From NCBI RefSeq assembly GCF_901000735.1, contig NC_081542.1, positions 29,246,838 through 29,310,837 on the forward strand: 64,000 bases of DNA, given 5' to 3'. This document shows, one piece after another, positions 35,165 through 46,609 of the stretch. The number at the start of each line of letters is the position of its first letter. Within the stretch, counting starts at the first letter, position 1. A program made the translations under genes and the position numbers. Source of the stretch: Corylus avellana. Taxonomy: Eukaryota; Streptophyta; Magnoliopsida; Fagales; Betulaceae. The notes beneath the pieces were generated by a model. That model did not search any database and was not told the origin of the DNA. It was given only the letters and a program-made list of their open reading frames with translations.

Positions 35165-35721
35165 GGTCCCCACCAGGACCTGCACGAAACTTGTTCGAAA
35201 CTCCGCAGGGACTTGCCCGGGACCCGCCCGGGACTTGCCCGGGACCCGCCTAGGACCCACCCGGGACCTAACCGGGAACCGTCCGAGACTTGCTCGGGAC
35301 CCACCTTGCAACTGACCGGGACCCGCCCGGGACCTGCCCGAGACCTAATCGGGACCCTGTCGGGACTCGCCTAGGACTTGACCGGGACTTGACTGAGACC
35401 TGACCGGGCCCCTACTGGGACTTGACCGGGACCCTCCCAAGAACCTGTCGGGACTTGACTGGAGCCCGCCTGGGACCCACCGGGACTTGACCAGGACCCG
35501 CCCAGGACTTGCTCGGGACCTCACGGGGTCCCGGTCTGGTCCTGGGCGGTCCCGGTCAAGTCCTAGGCAGGTCCCGGACAAGTCCCGGGCGAGTCCCGTT
35601 GGGGTCCCAGGCAGGTCTTGAGCGGGTCCCGGTCAGGTCCAGTGCAGGTCCCGGTCAAGTTCCGGGTGGGTCCCGGTTAGGTCCCGGGCGGGTCCCGGTT
35701 AGGTCCCGGGCGGGTCCCGGT
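35165..35721. repeat. GC-rich 11-bp minisatellite with orientation switch
   Basis: Tandem units of the form GGGAC(Y)(Y)GCCC, period 11, run to about 35520. From about 35525 the same unit appears reverse-complemented (GGGTCCCGGTC) up to the assembly gap. Open frames across it (Arg/Pro/Gly repeats) are by-products of the period. Very unlike the AT-rich surroundings. Confidence 0.85.
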
Positions 35722-35821
35722 NNNNNNNNNNNNNNNNNNNNNNNNNNNNNNNNNNNNNNNNNNNNNNNNNNNNNNNNNNNNNNNNNNNNNNNNNNNNNNN
35801 NNNNNNNNNNNNNNNNNNNNN
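35722..35821. other. Assembly gap (100 N)
   Basis: Exactly 100 N, the usual placeholder for a gap of unknown size. It hides the rest of the minisatellite, any left arm of unit B, and the 5' half of copia B. Confidence 0.95.
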
Positions 35822-38000
35822 AGTGAAACCCAAGCTGTACCCTTATACTCAAACACACCCACGTCACCCATTACTTTATCTCCTACCCATCAATCCTCAT
35901 CTCTCACGCCACACTCTCACATGCTGCCACCTACACAAGCCAACAATCAAGCCTCCTCTAGTCATATTGTCCAGCCCGTCAGAAATCCCACGCCCCAAAT
36001 ATCCGTGCCCCCTACACACATGTCCCCATTGTCTTCTCCAATAGCCGAAGCTCACCCACAACCTCAATCTGAAAATTTCCAAATTTCTTCTCCTTCATCT
36101 GAATCACCCATACCCATCAATACTCACCCCATGCTCACACGAGCAAAAAATAATATCACCAAACCAAAGCTTTTTCCTGATGGATCCACAAAATGCCCCT
36201 CTCCACATGCTCTCATGGCTGATAGTACTCTCAATATTACAGAACCCACATGCTACACTCAGGCATCTATGGACCCTCATTGGAGAATAGCTATGAATTC
36301 TGAGTTTGATGCACTCTTACAAAATAATACTTGGTGTTTAGTTCCTGTTTCCACAGCCAAGAATTTAGTTGGATGTAAATGGGTATTTTGCATAAAAAGG
36401 AAGGCAGATGGTTCAGTTGATCGCTACAAGGCCCGAGTAGTGGTGAAAGGATTCCACCAACAAGCTGGAATCGACTACTCAGAGACCTATAGCCCAGTAA
36501 TTAAACCAACAACGGTACGTTTGGTATTGTCTATTGCAATTTCATCTGGTTGGTCACTTAGGCAAATTGATATTCAAAATGCCTTTCTACATGGTAATTT
36601 ATCTGAGGAAGTTTACATGTCACATCCCCCAGGTTATGCTCACCCTCAGTTTCCCAACCATGTTTGTCATCTTAAGAAAGTCATCTATGGTCTCAAACAG
36701 GCATCAAGGGCCTGGTTCTCTAGACTGAGCAATAAATTACTAGAGTTTGGATTTAGAGCTTCAAAATCAGACACCTCTTTGTTCATATATAAATCTGCTG
36801 CTTGTACTATATATGTTAACGACATAATTATTACTAGCTCAGTTACTTCAGAAATTGATAATTTACTTCATAGTATGGCATCTGATTTTGCAGTCAAGGA
36901 TTTGGGTGAGTTAAAAAAAATTTTCTGGCATAGAAGTGGCAAGGCTACATGATGGTATTCATCTTTCTCAGCATCGTTATATGCTAGACATTTTACAGAG
37001 AACAAAAATGGCTGATGCAAAACCTGTTTGCACTCCAATGTCTACTTCAGTTATTTTATCTGCCTTTGATGGTGAGGTATTTTCGGATCCCACACTGTAC
37101 CGAAGTACAATCGGTGTTCTATAATATCTGTCTATTACCCAACCCGACATACCCTTTACAGTGAACAGATTGTCATAGTTCATGCACAAACCCTTACTAC
37201 CTCACTGGCAGGTTACCAAAAGGCTATTGAGAGATCTAAAAGAAACTATTCATCTTGGTTTTAAAATCTAACAGTCCACATCCAATAGACTGCAAGCATT
37301 CACTGATGCCGACTGGGCTGGGTGTCAAGACGATCGTCAGTCTACAGGAGGGTACTGTGTCTTTCTTAGGAAGAATCTAATTTCATGGAGTTGTAAAAAG
37401 CAAGCAACAGTGGCTCAGTCAAGTACGGAAGCTGAATACAAGGCACTAGCAAACACTGCAGCAGAATTATTGTGGCTCCAATCCCTTTTATGCGAACTGG
37501 GGATCACTGTCTCACATCCTCTAGTCTTGTGGTGTGACAACATAGGCACCAAGTATCTCTCATCCAATCCGGTCTTTCATGCTCGAACCAAACACGTGGA
37601 AATTGACTTTCATTTTGTTAGGGATATGGTAGCTTCAAAATCTCTAGACGTTCGGTTTATCTCATCCAAAGATCAAATTGCAGATATCTTCACCAAGCCT
37701 TTATCCTCAATCCAGTTTTCAAATCTATGTGACAAGCTCAGAGTTGTTATACCCCCACTGAGCTTGAGGGGGAGTGTAAAAGATAAAGACTCTCACAAGA
37801 TAATCTCCAGTCTTATCTCAACAGACTCAAGATAACAAGCTGCAATTGAAACACTTTAGATTAGGATAATTACATATTTGAAATTGTATAGATTACATTA
37901 TCTCAAAAGAATTTGAATTGTAACTGTTCATATTATATATATCATCAGCCTATGCTAGATTATAGCAAGGTGGAAAATATTCAAATTTTTTGACTTTACA
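35822..38000 (+). mobile_element. Copia copy B, 3' half, same insertion as copy A
   Basis: Starts inside pol at the point matching about 31667 of copy A and runs to the end of the 3' LTR (37775-38000). The same CAATGCATCATG flank as copy A follows, so both derive from one insertion that was later duplicated. Lesions differ from A. A 12-bp deletion and D-to-N change turn the YVDD region into YVND (36812-36823), a frameshift occurs near 36915, and stops lie near 37123 and further on. The Trp codon that is a stop in A (33169) is intact here. Confidence 0.9.
37775..38000 (+). repeat. Copia B 3' LTR
   Basis: TGTAAAAG...TTTACA, followed by CAATG at 38001-38005. Differs from the copy A 3' LTR at a handful of bases. 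Confidence 0.9.
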
Positions 38001-38310
38001 CAATGCATCATGTCATGTCAAGGCTGATGGGATCCATGTAATCATCCAGTACTAGCAATGAACTTCTCTCAAGCCATAATGGAGTTGTGAACATCCCTCA
38101 AGTTACACCACTTTGAATGGTGCATATAGCGCCTTAAGTGAAAAGGCCGACAATTATTAACGGTCTGTTAGTTGTTAACACTGTTAATCGGTCACGGTTA
38201 ATTGCATTAATTGTTAACTTTTTTTAAAAGCAGTTAAAAAAAATTGCTAACCGCTTAAGTGATTACAGTTAGCAATTTTAAATTTTTTCAAAATCTCTAA
38301 CTGTTAACTG

Positions 38311-38348
<38 letters not shown>

Positions 38349-38984
38349 CAATGCCCTTTTTTTGTTTAAAATTTTAAATATATATAAAAATGTATAAAAA
38401 TTTAGAAATGATATCATATATAGAATGATATTACCATAGAAGCGACATTGTTTTGATTCTTTATTTTAAATTTTTTCTTTCAAAAAGGAGTTAGGAGTTA
38501 GTAACTCTACTAACCTTTGGTTAATCGCCTAGGCGGTTAGCATAGGTGGTTAGTACATTTTACTGTTAACGGCTTTAGCCAATAACCATTTTCACCCACC
38601 ATTAAAAAAGATTGAGAAACAAGCATCTAAAAAGTGTCTTTTGATTTTGATGTAATCTAAACGTGAAAAATATTTTTGGTGTGATCTACATTTAAAATTG
38701 CTTGGAAAACTTTATTTAGTTTCAAAGTATTAGCAGATTTGTAATCATAATTTCGAACATTTAATTTTTGCAATGTCAGTTTTTTCTAATTTAGCCCTTT
38801 TTAATTTCATAATTCTGTTAAGATTTTTTGTTAAATCCTAACGGTTGCCAACCCATGACCAAGCTATGGGTTCTAAGTTTTTTTATTGTTTTTTTTATCT
38901 AATTTTTAATTGTTTAATTATAGTAAATTTGTATTTTTATAAGTTTTATAGGGGTTTAACATACATTTCACCTGTTTTACATTT
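38001..38984. repeat. Tandem unit B, right arm
   Basis: Near-identical to 33856-34841. Visible differences are few single bases and the length of the (TA)n tract. It ends at ACATTT and passes directly into the left arm of unit C (TATATGGAAG), the junction that proves a head-to-tail arrangement. Confidence 0.9.
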
Positions 38985-41906
38985 ATATGGAAGTAAATCC
39001 CTTACCACTACACTATTCTTTTTTTTTTTAAAAAAAAAAATTATTATTATTATTATTATTATTATTTCGTTTCAAAGTTGTCTTAAGAATTCTGACTTGT
39101 GACCTTTTCCCAAACCGAATTTTTGGCAGCGGTCCTAGCCGTCTGGGTTTATTTATTTATTTTTACTAGAAAACCTTGATGACCTAGCCAATTTAAGACT
39201 ATATAAATGTTTATTTCGGTCATATATATATATATATATATATAAACAGATAAACCTTTTCAGTATACTAGTAGCCGTAGCCAGAGAATTGAGGAAAAGA
39301 AGAAAAGAATATTCTTTTTAGTACAGAAAACAAAATAGTATCTTTAGTGAGTGCTTTTTTTGTTTTAATTTATTTATTTTAATACATCATAATCAAATTA
39401 CAAAGGACAACGACCACGACAAGAAACGGAGACAAACCAACCAAGATGTACAATTAGCATCTTTTTGCACGGAAGAAAAGCCAAAAAGGTGGAAGTCGAC
39501 TGGAAATGCAGCTAATAGAAGACGCGACCTATTATGATGGATAAAATTATTGGAAATAAAAAAACTCTTAAATATTTAGATTTAGTCCACCTTTCAAGAA
39601 AACCGAAAGGATTAAGAAGAGAAAGAACAACATAAACGTGATCTCATTCACAAACAATGTGTTTGAAGCCTAACTGGTTTGGGTTAAGTTGAAAACAACA
39701 ATACAAAGAACACAACAACATCCAACAAAAACACAAAGAAAATAATGAAAAAAAAATCATCAAACCTAAAAATCAGCAACACCAGTAACGGAGATGGTGG
39801 AAACGCGAAGGTGTGCTTGACGAAGGCATGAGAGGACAGCAACGGGGAGCGAGGGAAATAGATCTAGCTTTGAAAAATTAAATCTGAAAACCAAGGAATA
39901 TCTAGAAGGTGGAGGCAACAAAGTTAGAGAAAGTTGCAAGGTTGTAGCACAGGAGTTGGGGTTGCAATCTTGGGAGGATCAAGCACTCGCATCTGGCTTA
40001 ACAAATATTTAGCTAAAATTTAGTTAAAAAATACATTTTTCTTATTTTAGCTATCAACTTTTTCAAATCACAGATCACTTACATCCGACTTAACATGTTA
40101 GTTATTCACCTTCACTTTTTTATTTAAAATATTTTTAATTTTCTACTTTTCCTAATCTCAAAGAAGAGAGCAAAATTACTTTTATTACTAATACAAATAA
40201 GGATTTGCTGAGCTACATTACTCATCAAATTTTGATGCTCAACAAATCCTTAGTCATTTTATTGAGTTGGATGTTTTATTACATTGCTAGTTAAAATAGC
40301 CCAAAAAACTAATTGTTGAGGCCAATGTGAATATTCTAAGGCCTCCTAAGAGTCGAAAATGACTAGAAAAAGCTCTAGCCAAACAACATCAAAAGAAAGC
40401 AACTTAATGGGAGAGACAAAGAGTAACAAAAGTTCTTTAGTGAGTTTTGGGAACGGTCGGACATAGTTTTCTTTTAAATTAAATTAAAAAAAAAAAAAAA
40501 AATCGACCCAATATATAAAAATGACCATGTCAGGGTTTTCAGATTTAGGTTGATTTTTTTTTTTTTTCTATTTTATATTCCTTTATTTTTTATTTTTGGT
40601 AAAATATTTTCATGAACATCTTCTACTACGTATGTAAGCTTTTAACCAGAATGTTTTAAATCTTGATGTATGTTATTGATTGATTTTATTTTTTAACAAT
40701 TCAAAATGAGGAATGCTATATTTACAAATAAACTTTTGTAATATGATGTGACACAATATCAATATGATTGAAAATAAAATAAATTCAACTTTTGATAAAC
40801 CCAATTATATTGTGTCACATTATATTATAAATTTTTTTTATATAAAATTTGTTTATAAACTTAATATTTTTCATTCAAAATATCAATTTCTCTTAATAAC
40901 CAAAAATCTCTTTGTAGGTCCGCCTGTTGCCCGGCTAATTGCTTCACACTTGTATAGACATGACATCCAGGCAATGCATCATGTCATGTCAAGGCTGATG
41001 GGATCCATGTAATCATCCAGTAGTAGCAGTGAACTTCTCTCAAGCCATAATGGAGTTGCGATCATCCCTCAAGTTACACCACTTTGAATGGTCCATAATG
41101 CGCCTTAAGTGAAAAGGTCGACAATTATTAACCGTATGTTAGTTGGTAACACTGTTAAACGTTAACTGCTAATTACATTAATCGTTAACTCTTTTTAAAA
41201 GTAGTTAAAAAAAATTACTAACCCCCTAGGTGGTTACAATTAATAATTTTAAATTTATGCTCCTTTTTTGTTTAAAATTTTAAATATATATAAAAATGTA
41301 TAAAAATATAGAAATGATGTCATATATAGTATGATATTACCATAAAAACGACATTGTTTTGGTTTTTTATTTTAAATTTTTTCTTTTAAAAAGTGATTAG
41401 CAGTTAGTAACTCTACTAACCTTTAGTTAATCGCCTAAGCGGTTAGCATAGGTACGTGGTTAGTGGATTTTATGGTTAGCGGCTTTAGCCAATAACTACT
41501 AACTATAACTGCATTTTTACCCACAAATAAAAAAATTGAGAAACAAGTGTTCTAAAAAGTGTCTTTTGATTTTGATGTAATATAAACGTGAAAAATATTT
41601 TTGGTGTGATCTACATTTAAAATTGTTTGGAAAACGTTATTTAGTTTCGAAGTATTAGCAGTTTTGTAATCATAATTTTGAACTTAATTTTTGCAGTGTC
41701 ACTATTTTCTAATTTAGCCCTTTTTAATTTCATAACTCTGTTAAGATTTTTTGTTAAATCCTAATGGTTACCGACCCACGACCAAGCTATGGGTTCTAAG
41801 TTTTTTATTATTATTTTTATCTAATTTTTAATTGTTTAATTATGGTAAATTTTTATTTTTATAAGTTTTATAGGGGTTTAACATACATTTCACCTGTTTT
41901 ACATTT
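38985..41906. repeat. Tandem unit C, without the copia insertion (empty site)
   Basis: Left arm 38985-40976 matches 27501-29494. The target site CAATG at 40972-40976 is single, and the right arm follows without interruption to 41906. More divergent from A and B than those are from each other, and lacking the (TA)n tract in the right arm. A MITE copy is at about 40707-40870. No gene seen. Confidence 0.9.
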
Positions 41907-42460
41907 AATTTAATCTTAACGGTAAGAGTGAAATTAAAAAGAGTTAAATCTTAGGATATCGTAATTACAAAAATTAAAAGTTTGAAATTATGAATACTAA
42001 AGTTTTTTCAAAAATATTTTAAAAGGAGTCTTGCATTATGAATTATTTATTAATAATTTTGAAAAAAAAAATGTATTTTAAAACTCTCATAAAAAATGCT
42101 CAATTATCTAGAAAGAGCTTATATGCCTTGTATTTTCTCAAGCTTCTTTCTCTACCGAATATCCGAAGCACCTTTAATTCCAGCTTTTCGTGGGTGGGCA
42201 TGTGCATACAACGACAGCCCATCTGTTTCCTTTAAATTTAATTAATATCTATACACTTTCACCGTCTATGAATTGGTTCATAATTATTAATTTGGATTAG
42301 GCTATAGTTTTAAGAATTAAGTATACATGTTTATTTTCTTATTTCAAATATGTTCTTCCATCAAACTTTTGCCTAATTACTTAATGGTATGCAACTCTAG
42401 ACCAATCAATTAATGTTACGTGTAAATTGTATGTGCCAGTTATCAATTAATTCATTATGG
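41907..42460. other. AT-rich intergenic, no gene seen
   Basis: Follows the end of unit C. No reading frame with recognisable content. Confidence 0.4.
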
Positions 42461-43578
42461 TGTGTTTGAGATTGCGATTTTGTAAAAATAATTTGCGTTT
42501 TTAAAAGATATCGTAAAACGTAAGGCGTTTGGCATTGCCATTTCAAGTAGTTAGGGTCTATTTGGGATTGCGATTTTAATAAGTGCGATTTTCAAAACGG
42601 CATTTTTTAAAATTATGTTAAAAAACGCTATTTTTTTAAAATCACAAAGGCGTTTGGTAAAACATGTTAAAAAATAATTTTTTTATTAAACATCTCTACT
42701 TTTTAAAATCGTATAGGCGTTTGGAAAAAACATGTTAAGAATTTTTTTTTTTTTTTTTTTAATTTTTATTATTATTATTATTATTTTATCAATTAAGTGT
42801 TTGGATAACATTAGCATATAATTGCGGTTTCATGGCCAAATAGGTCAATATTGCGCCAAATATTATTTTAAGTGAAATTGTGATTTTGGTTTAAATTCGC
42901 ACTTTTTCAAAAACGCACCCCTTAGTCAGCTTATAAAAATCGCGAATTTTTCCACGATTTTAAAATTTACGTTTTGAAAATCGCAATCCCAAACATTCTA
43001 AAATTGCGATTTGGTTTAAAAAAACAGATTATTTATTTAAAAACGCACTCCCAAACGGACCCTTATAGAAATTGTAGATTTTTTTTTTCCTATTTTAGAT
43101 TAAGTGCTTTTTAAATCGAGTAATGCTAAGTCATCTAAAATGTGATGTGACTTTTAAAATCACCATTAAATTTGAGATGTGGTTTATTGACTTTTGATAT
43201 ATTGATGATTTTAAAAGTCACATCACATTTTGGATGACTCTTGGAAGACTATAGGAAGACTTGTAGCATTTCTCTTTTAAATCACAATACCAAACACCTT
43301 AAGTTTTGCGATATCTTTTAAAAATGCATATTATTCTTGTGAAATTGCAATACCAAACGCACCCTTAATATAAAATAAGAAAAAATTATGCAAATTTTAT
43401 AAGCAGGCTAGAGAGTGCTTATTTGAAAATGTGCAAATTTAAACCAAAATCACAATTTTGCTAATAAATATTTGATAAAAAAATATTTTTTAATATGTTT
43501 TACCAAAGATTTTTATAATTTTAAAAACGCAATTTTTAAAATCGTATTTATTAAAATTGCAATCTCAAATAAACTCTT
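42461..43578. mobile_element. Cluster of nested MITEs
   Basis: Several inverted pairs share 'TTTGG(G/T)ATTGCGATTTT' motifs. 42461-42540 pairs with about 43283-43365 (both hold AAAAGATATCG(T/C)AAAAC inverted). 42547-42600 pairs with about 43525-43578, and also resembles the inverted end near 43050-43073. A separate short fold-back sits inside at 43130-43238. The overlap of pairs means related elements inserted into each other. Confidence 0.6.
43130..43238. mobile_element. Short fold-back MITE
   Basis: About 109 bp with arms of about 33 bases, GTCATCTAAAATGTGATGTG... and ...CACATCACATTTTGGATGAC, nearly perfect inverted copies around a ~43-base centre. Confidence 0.75.
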
Positions 43579-45560
43579 ATTCTTGGACAGAAAGTAGTGC
43601 TCGGTAAAGATTGGCACAAAACATTCCTTAGTGGTATGATGATTGGGTTGTATCATGCATGTATGTGCTATCATATCATATCATATCATGTATGTGCTAT
43701 CATATCATGACGTTAATTCCTGCTTCGTATTGAATATTGATGCCTTAAATTATCAACAAGAAAGTAAATTAAAAAAGAACAAAAAAAAAAAAAAAAACAA
43801 AAGAGACAACTTTTACCTGAAGAAATATATTTTTTACTTGCAAGTGTCAAAAAAAAATATAATATAATAATATAAATGGGTCATACCGTTACATTTTGAC
43901 GGGGGGAAGAGTCAGTTTGAACAAAAGTAATATGATTTTTCAACTACCAACTGTCACCAAAGAATGTTGAAAGTGGCGCGTTTTGTTAAACCGCCACAGC
44001 CCCCTTCCAACGGTTGGTGAAATTGGAATTTAGCAAGTATTGCTATAAGAAAGATTAATTTTTTTTTTTTTTTAATAGTTATTTTAAATGTAATGTAACT
44101 TTTAAAATTATCAATAAATAAAAATTTAATAATTATTATTTTAAAAATAGTTTGACTCGTAAGGAATTGACATTATAAAATTGGCTATTTAAATTTTATT
44201 AGAGAAAAATGGCTTGAGTCGGATTTATATATTCTGTTTTTAAAATGTTCCAATGTTATACATGTTAAATGGTCCATACTTAAAATGTTTTCATATGTTT
44301 AAAATGCTCAAAATATCAAAATATTTTGCAATCATATTGTCACTCTATATGGTTACAAATGCTCAAATATTAAATAAATTTTCTAAATTGAGAAAGTTTT
44401 CATTTTAAATCAATGAACTTTTACTCAAAGGAATGGTACCTCTACATATGCAAATGTATTACATGATTAAAAAAATACACAATAACACTAAGATTTTAGT
44501 GGTTCCTTCAATGTGAGGTACTTATTAATTCACATTGAATATCACACGTTTTCTTTCTCTTGTTTTGAATATCAAAACCAAAAAGAAGAATGGGAGCCTC
44601 TCTTACTAATTCACGTTGCTATATATTTCCGAGACGAGAAAACATGTCTTTTTATAAAAGGAATTCAAGTTGTGCCAAGTAGTAATTCCTCTCCTAATTC
44701 GAGAAGGAATACCAAATCAAATAGGAGACAAATTTCTTGTAGGGTCCACATACTTAACGATGGGTGAAAGTCATCCACGTCAACAACCCAATAGTTAATC
44801 GGTTGACCAGAGGATTGGTCGCCAAAGGTGTTGCCATCCGGCCCATCCTTGAAGGTTAAATCACACAATCCTGCACATATAGGACAGACTTGTACGCAAT
44901 GACATATTATACAAGTTACAAATAATATGTTTTAAGTTAATAAGAAAGTTTACCTTAAACTTTTTTTCAAATGAACCGATTTAAGATCGGTCGGAAATAT
45001 AACTTGCTAAGTCTTTAAGCTCATCCCTTGTTTATTTTTCCATTCTTTTAGGATTTGAGATGAATGATCTATAGTCCGAAATTTAATTCGGCCCTTAAAT
45101 TCATTAGTTTTTATAAACTTAAATTTTAAAATAATTAGAAATTAACACGACCAAAAAATATAAAAAGAAACATTTTTCAATACCTTTTTTAGAAGATATA
45201 TAATAATAATAATAATAATAGCTAGGATACAGAACAACAACGGCAACCTAGGCGACCAAAGCTGGCTCGAATAACAAAGTACATAAAAGTGCATTTTAAG
45301 GTTGTTGTTATCTCTTTACAAGGCCATGCGAGCGAAGAAAGATCACCGGGTTGGATAACTTTCAAACTCCCATCAACTATTTGACTTTTAAATCAAAGAA
45401 GACGAGTGGCATTTATGTTATGATTTATTTCTTCTAATAAAGCGATTCCCATTTCTGGTCTGACCCTTTTGAAAACAGTAAAAAAGAAAGGCGTAAAATA
45501 ATTAAATAAAATGATTATAAAACAATAAAAACACAAAGTTTTCATCACCCGAATCAAAAG
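43579..45560. other. AT-rich intergenic upstream of AGD12
   Basis: No gene recognised. It contains a TATCA tandem patch (about 43671-43705), an A-run near 43780, and an (AAT)n run at about 45201-45220. A 67-codon frame on the minus strand at 44868-44665 has no recognisable motif and is not called. Confidence 0.4.
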
Positions 45561-45675
45561 GGTGTGAAACAAAACACAATAACAAGAATAGCGCCTCAGC
45601 ATCTTTCTCCCTCTCTCTGTCTCTCGAAGGAGCTCTTTGGGTTTGGAGTTCGGCATTTTGTTATCTGAAATTTGC

Positions 45676-46541
45676 TGGTGAATCTTTATTTCTCTCTCTT
45701 TAGATCTTCCAATTTGGCTGCAATGAATCTCATCATCTCTTTCTGTTTTTTTTTGGGTGGTTGTTAATGGTTACAACCATTTGACGGTTTTGAAACCTCT
45801 GATGTGAATGTTTTTTCATTTTTTATGACGCTATCCAAACGGTCTCAATCCAAATCCAAAATTTCCAACTTTTTGACCGTTAATGAATGAACCCACCATC
45901 ATTCATCATTGTATGATTATTTTTCCAATATTGATTTGGGTTTAATATGTTGTTAATGTAGTTAATATGATTTGTTCTTTTTGTTGCCTTTTGCTGCTGA
46001 GAAAATGTAGGATTGGGAATTATATTTGAATATCGAGTCTTTCTAGATTTCCCATCATTTGGGACCTTTAAGTCTTTGACCCAGTTTTTTTTGGTTTGTT
46101 TTCTCAGCAGCAAGAAAAAAGAAGCATATAAATAATTTATTGAATGATTGTTTCAGTAAGATGAATATGTGCACGTTTCAATAATTGGTTGGAATGCCTA
46201 CAAATGATCTCAAATACCCTGCTACTTTTTTTGTTTTTGTTTTTGAGATTATCACTCGTTATAAAAGTGCTTAGTTTGGGTCCCTTTTTTTGCTACTGTT
46301 CTGACCATGTTCTGAATTTTTGTTCTCATGTTTCAATTCCATATCTATGATCTAGAAAGTAAGTTTATTTGTCAGTTTGTTAATCCTAACCTGGTAATCC
46401 CTGTTTTGTCTAGTGTAATCTGGTTGAATGTTGAAAAAGTTTTAATTTTGAGAATTTATCCGGGGGTGTGAGCTGTTGGTTTTTAGCATAACGTTTGCTG
46501 AGATGGATTTTCTTCCCCCCCCTCCCCCTTCTCCTTTTTCA
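45676..46541 (+). other. Possible 5'-UTR intron of AGD12
   Basis: A CT-rich leader (about 45600-45675) is followed by GTGAAT. A polypyrimidine tract with TTTTTCAG ends at 46541, 68 bases before the ATG. Upstream leader introns are common in plant genes. The exact donor is a guess. Confidence 0.35.
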
Positions 46542-46609
46542 GGTCATTTTGTCTAGACAATTTGGAAGAGCTAGGTTTTGTTGGATCATTGTGGGTTATA
46601 AGCACAGCA

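Noticed and set aside
35118..35721. Open frames on both strands with Arg/Pro/Gly/Ser repeats
   Set aside because: They follow from the 11-bp GC-rich minisatellite and run into the N gap; no protein is implied.
44665..44868. 67-codon minus-strand frame with a fairly ordinary composition
   Set aside because: No recognisable domain, promoter or splice context; the overlapping plus-strand frame is equally long.
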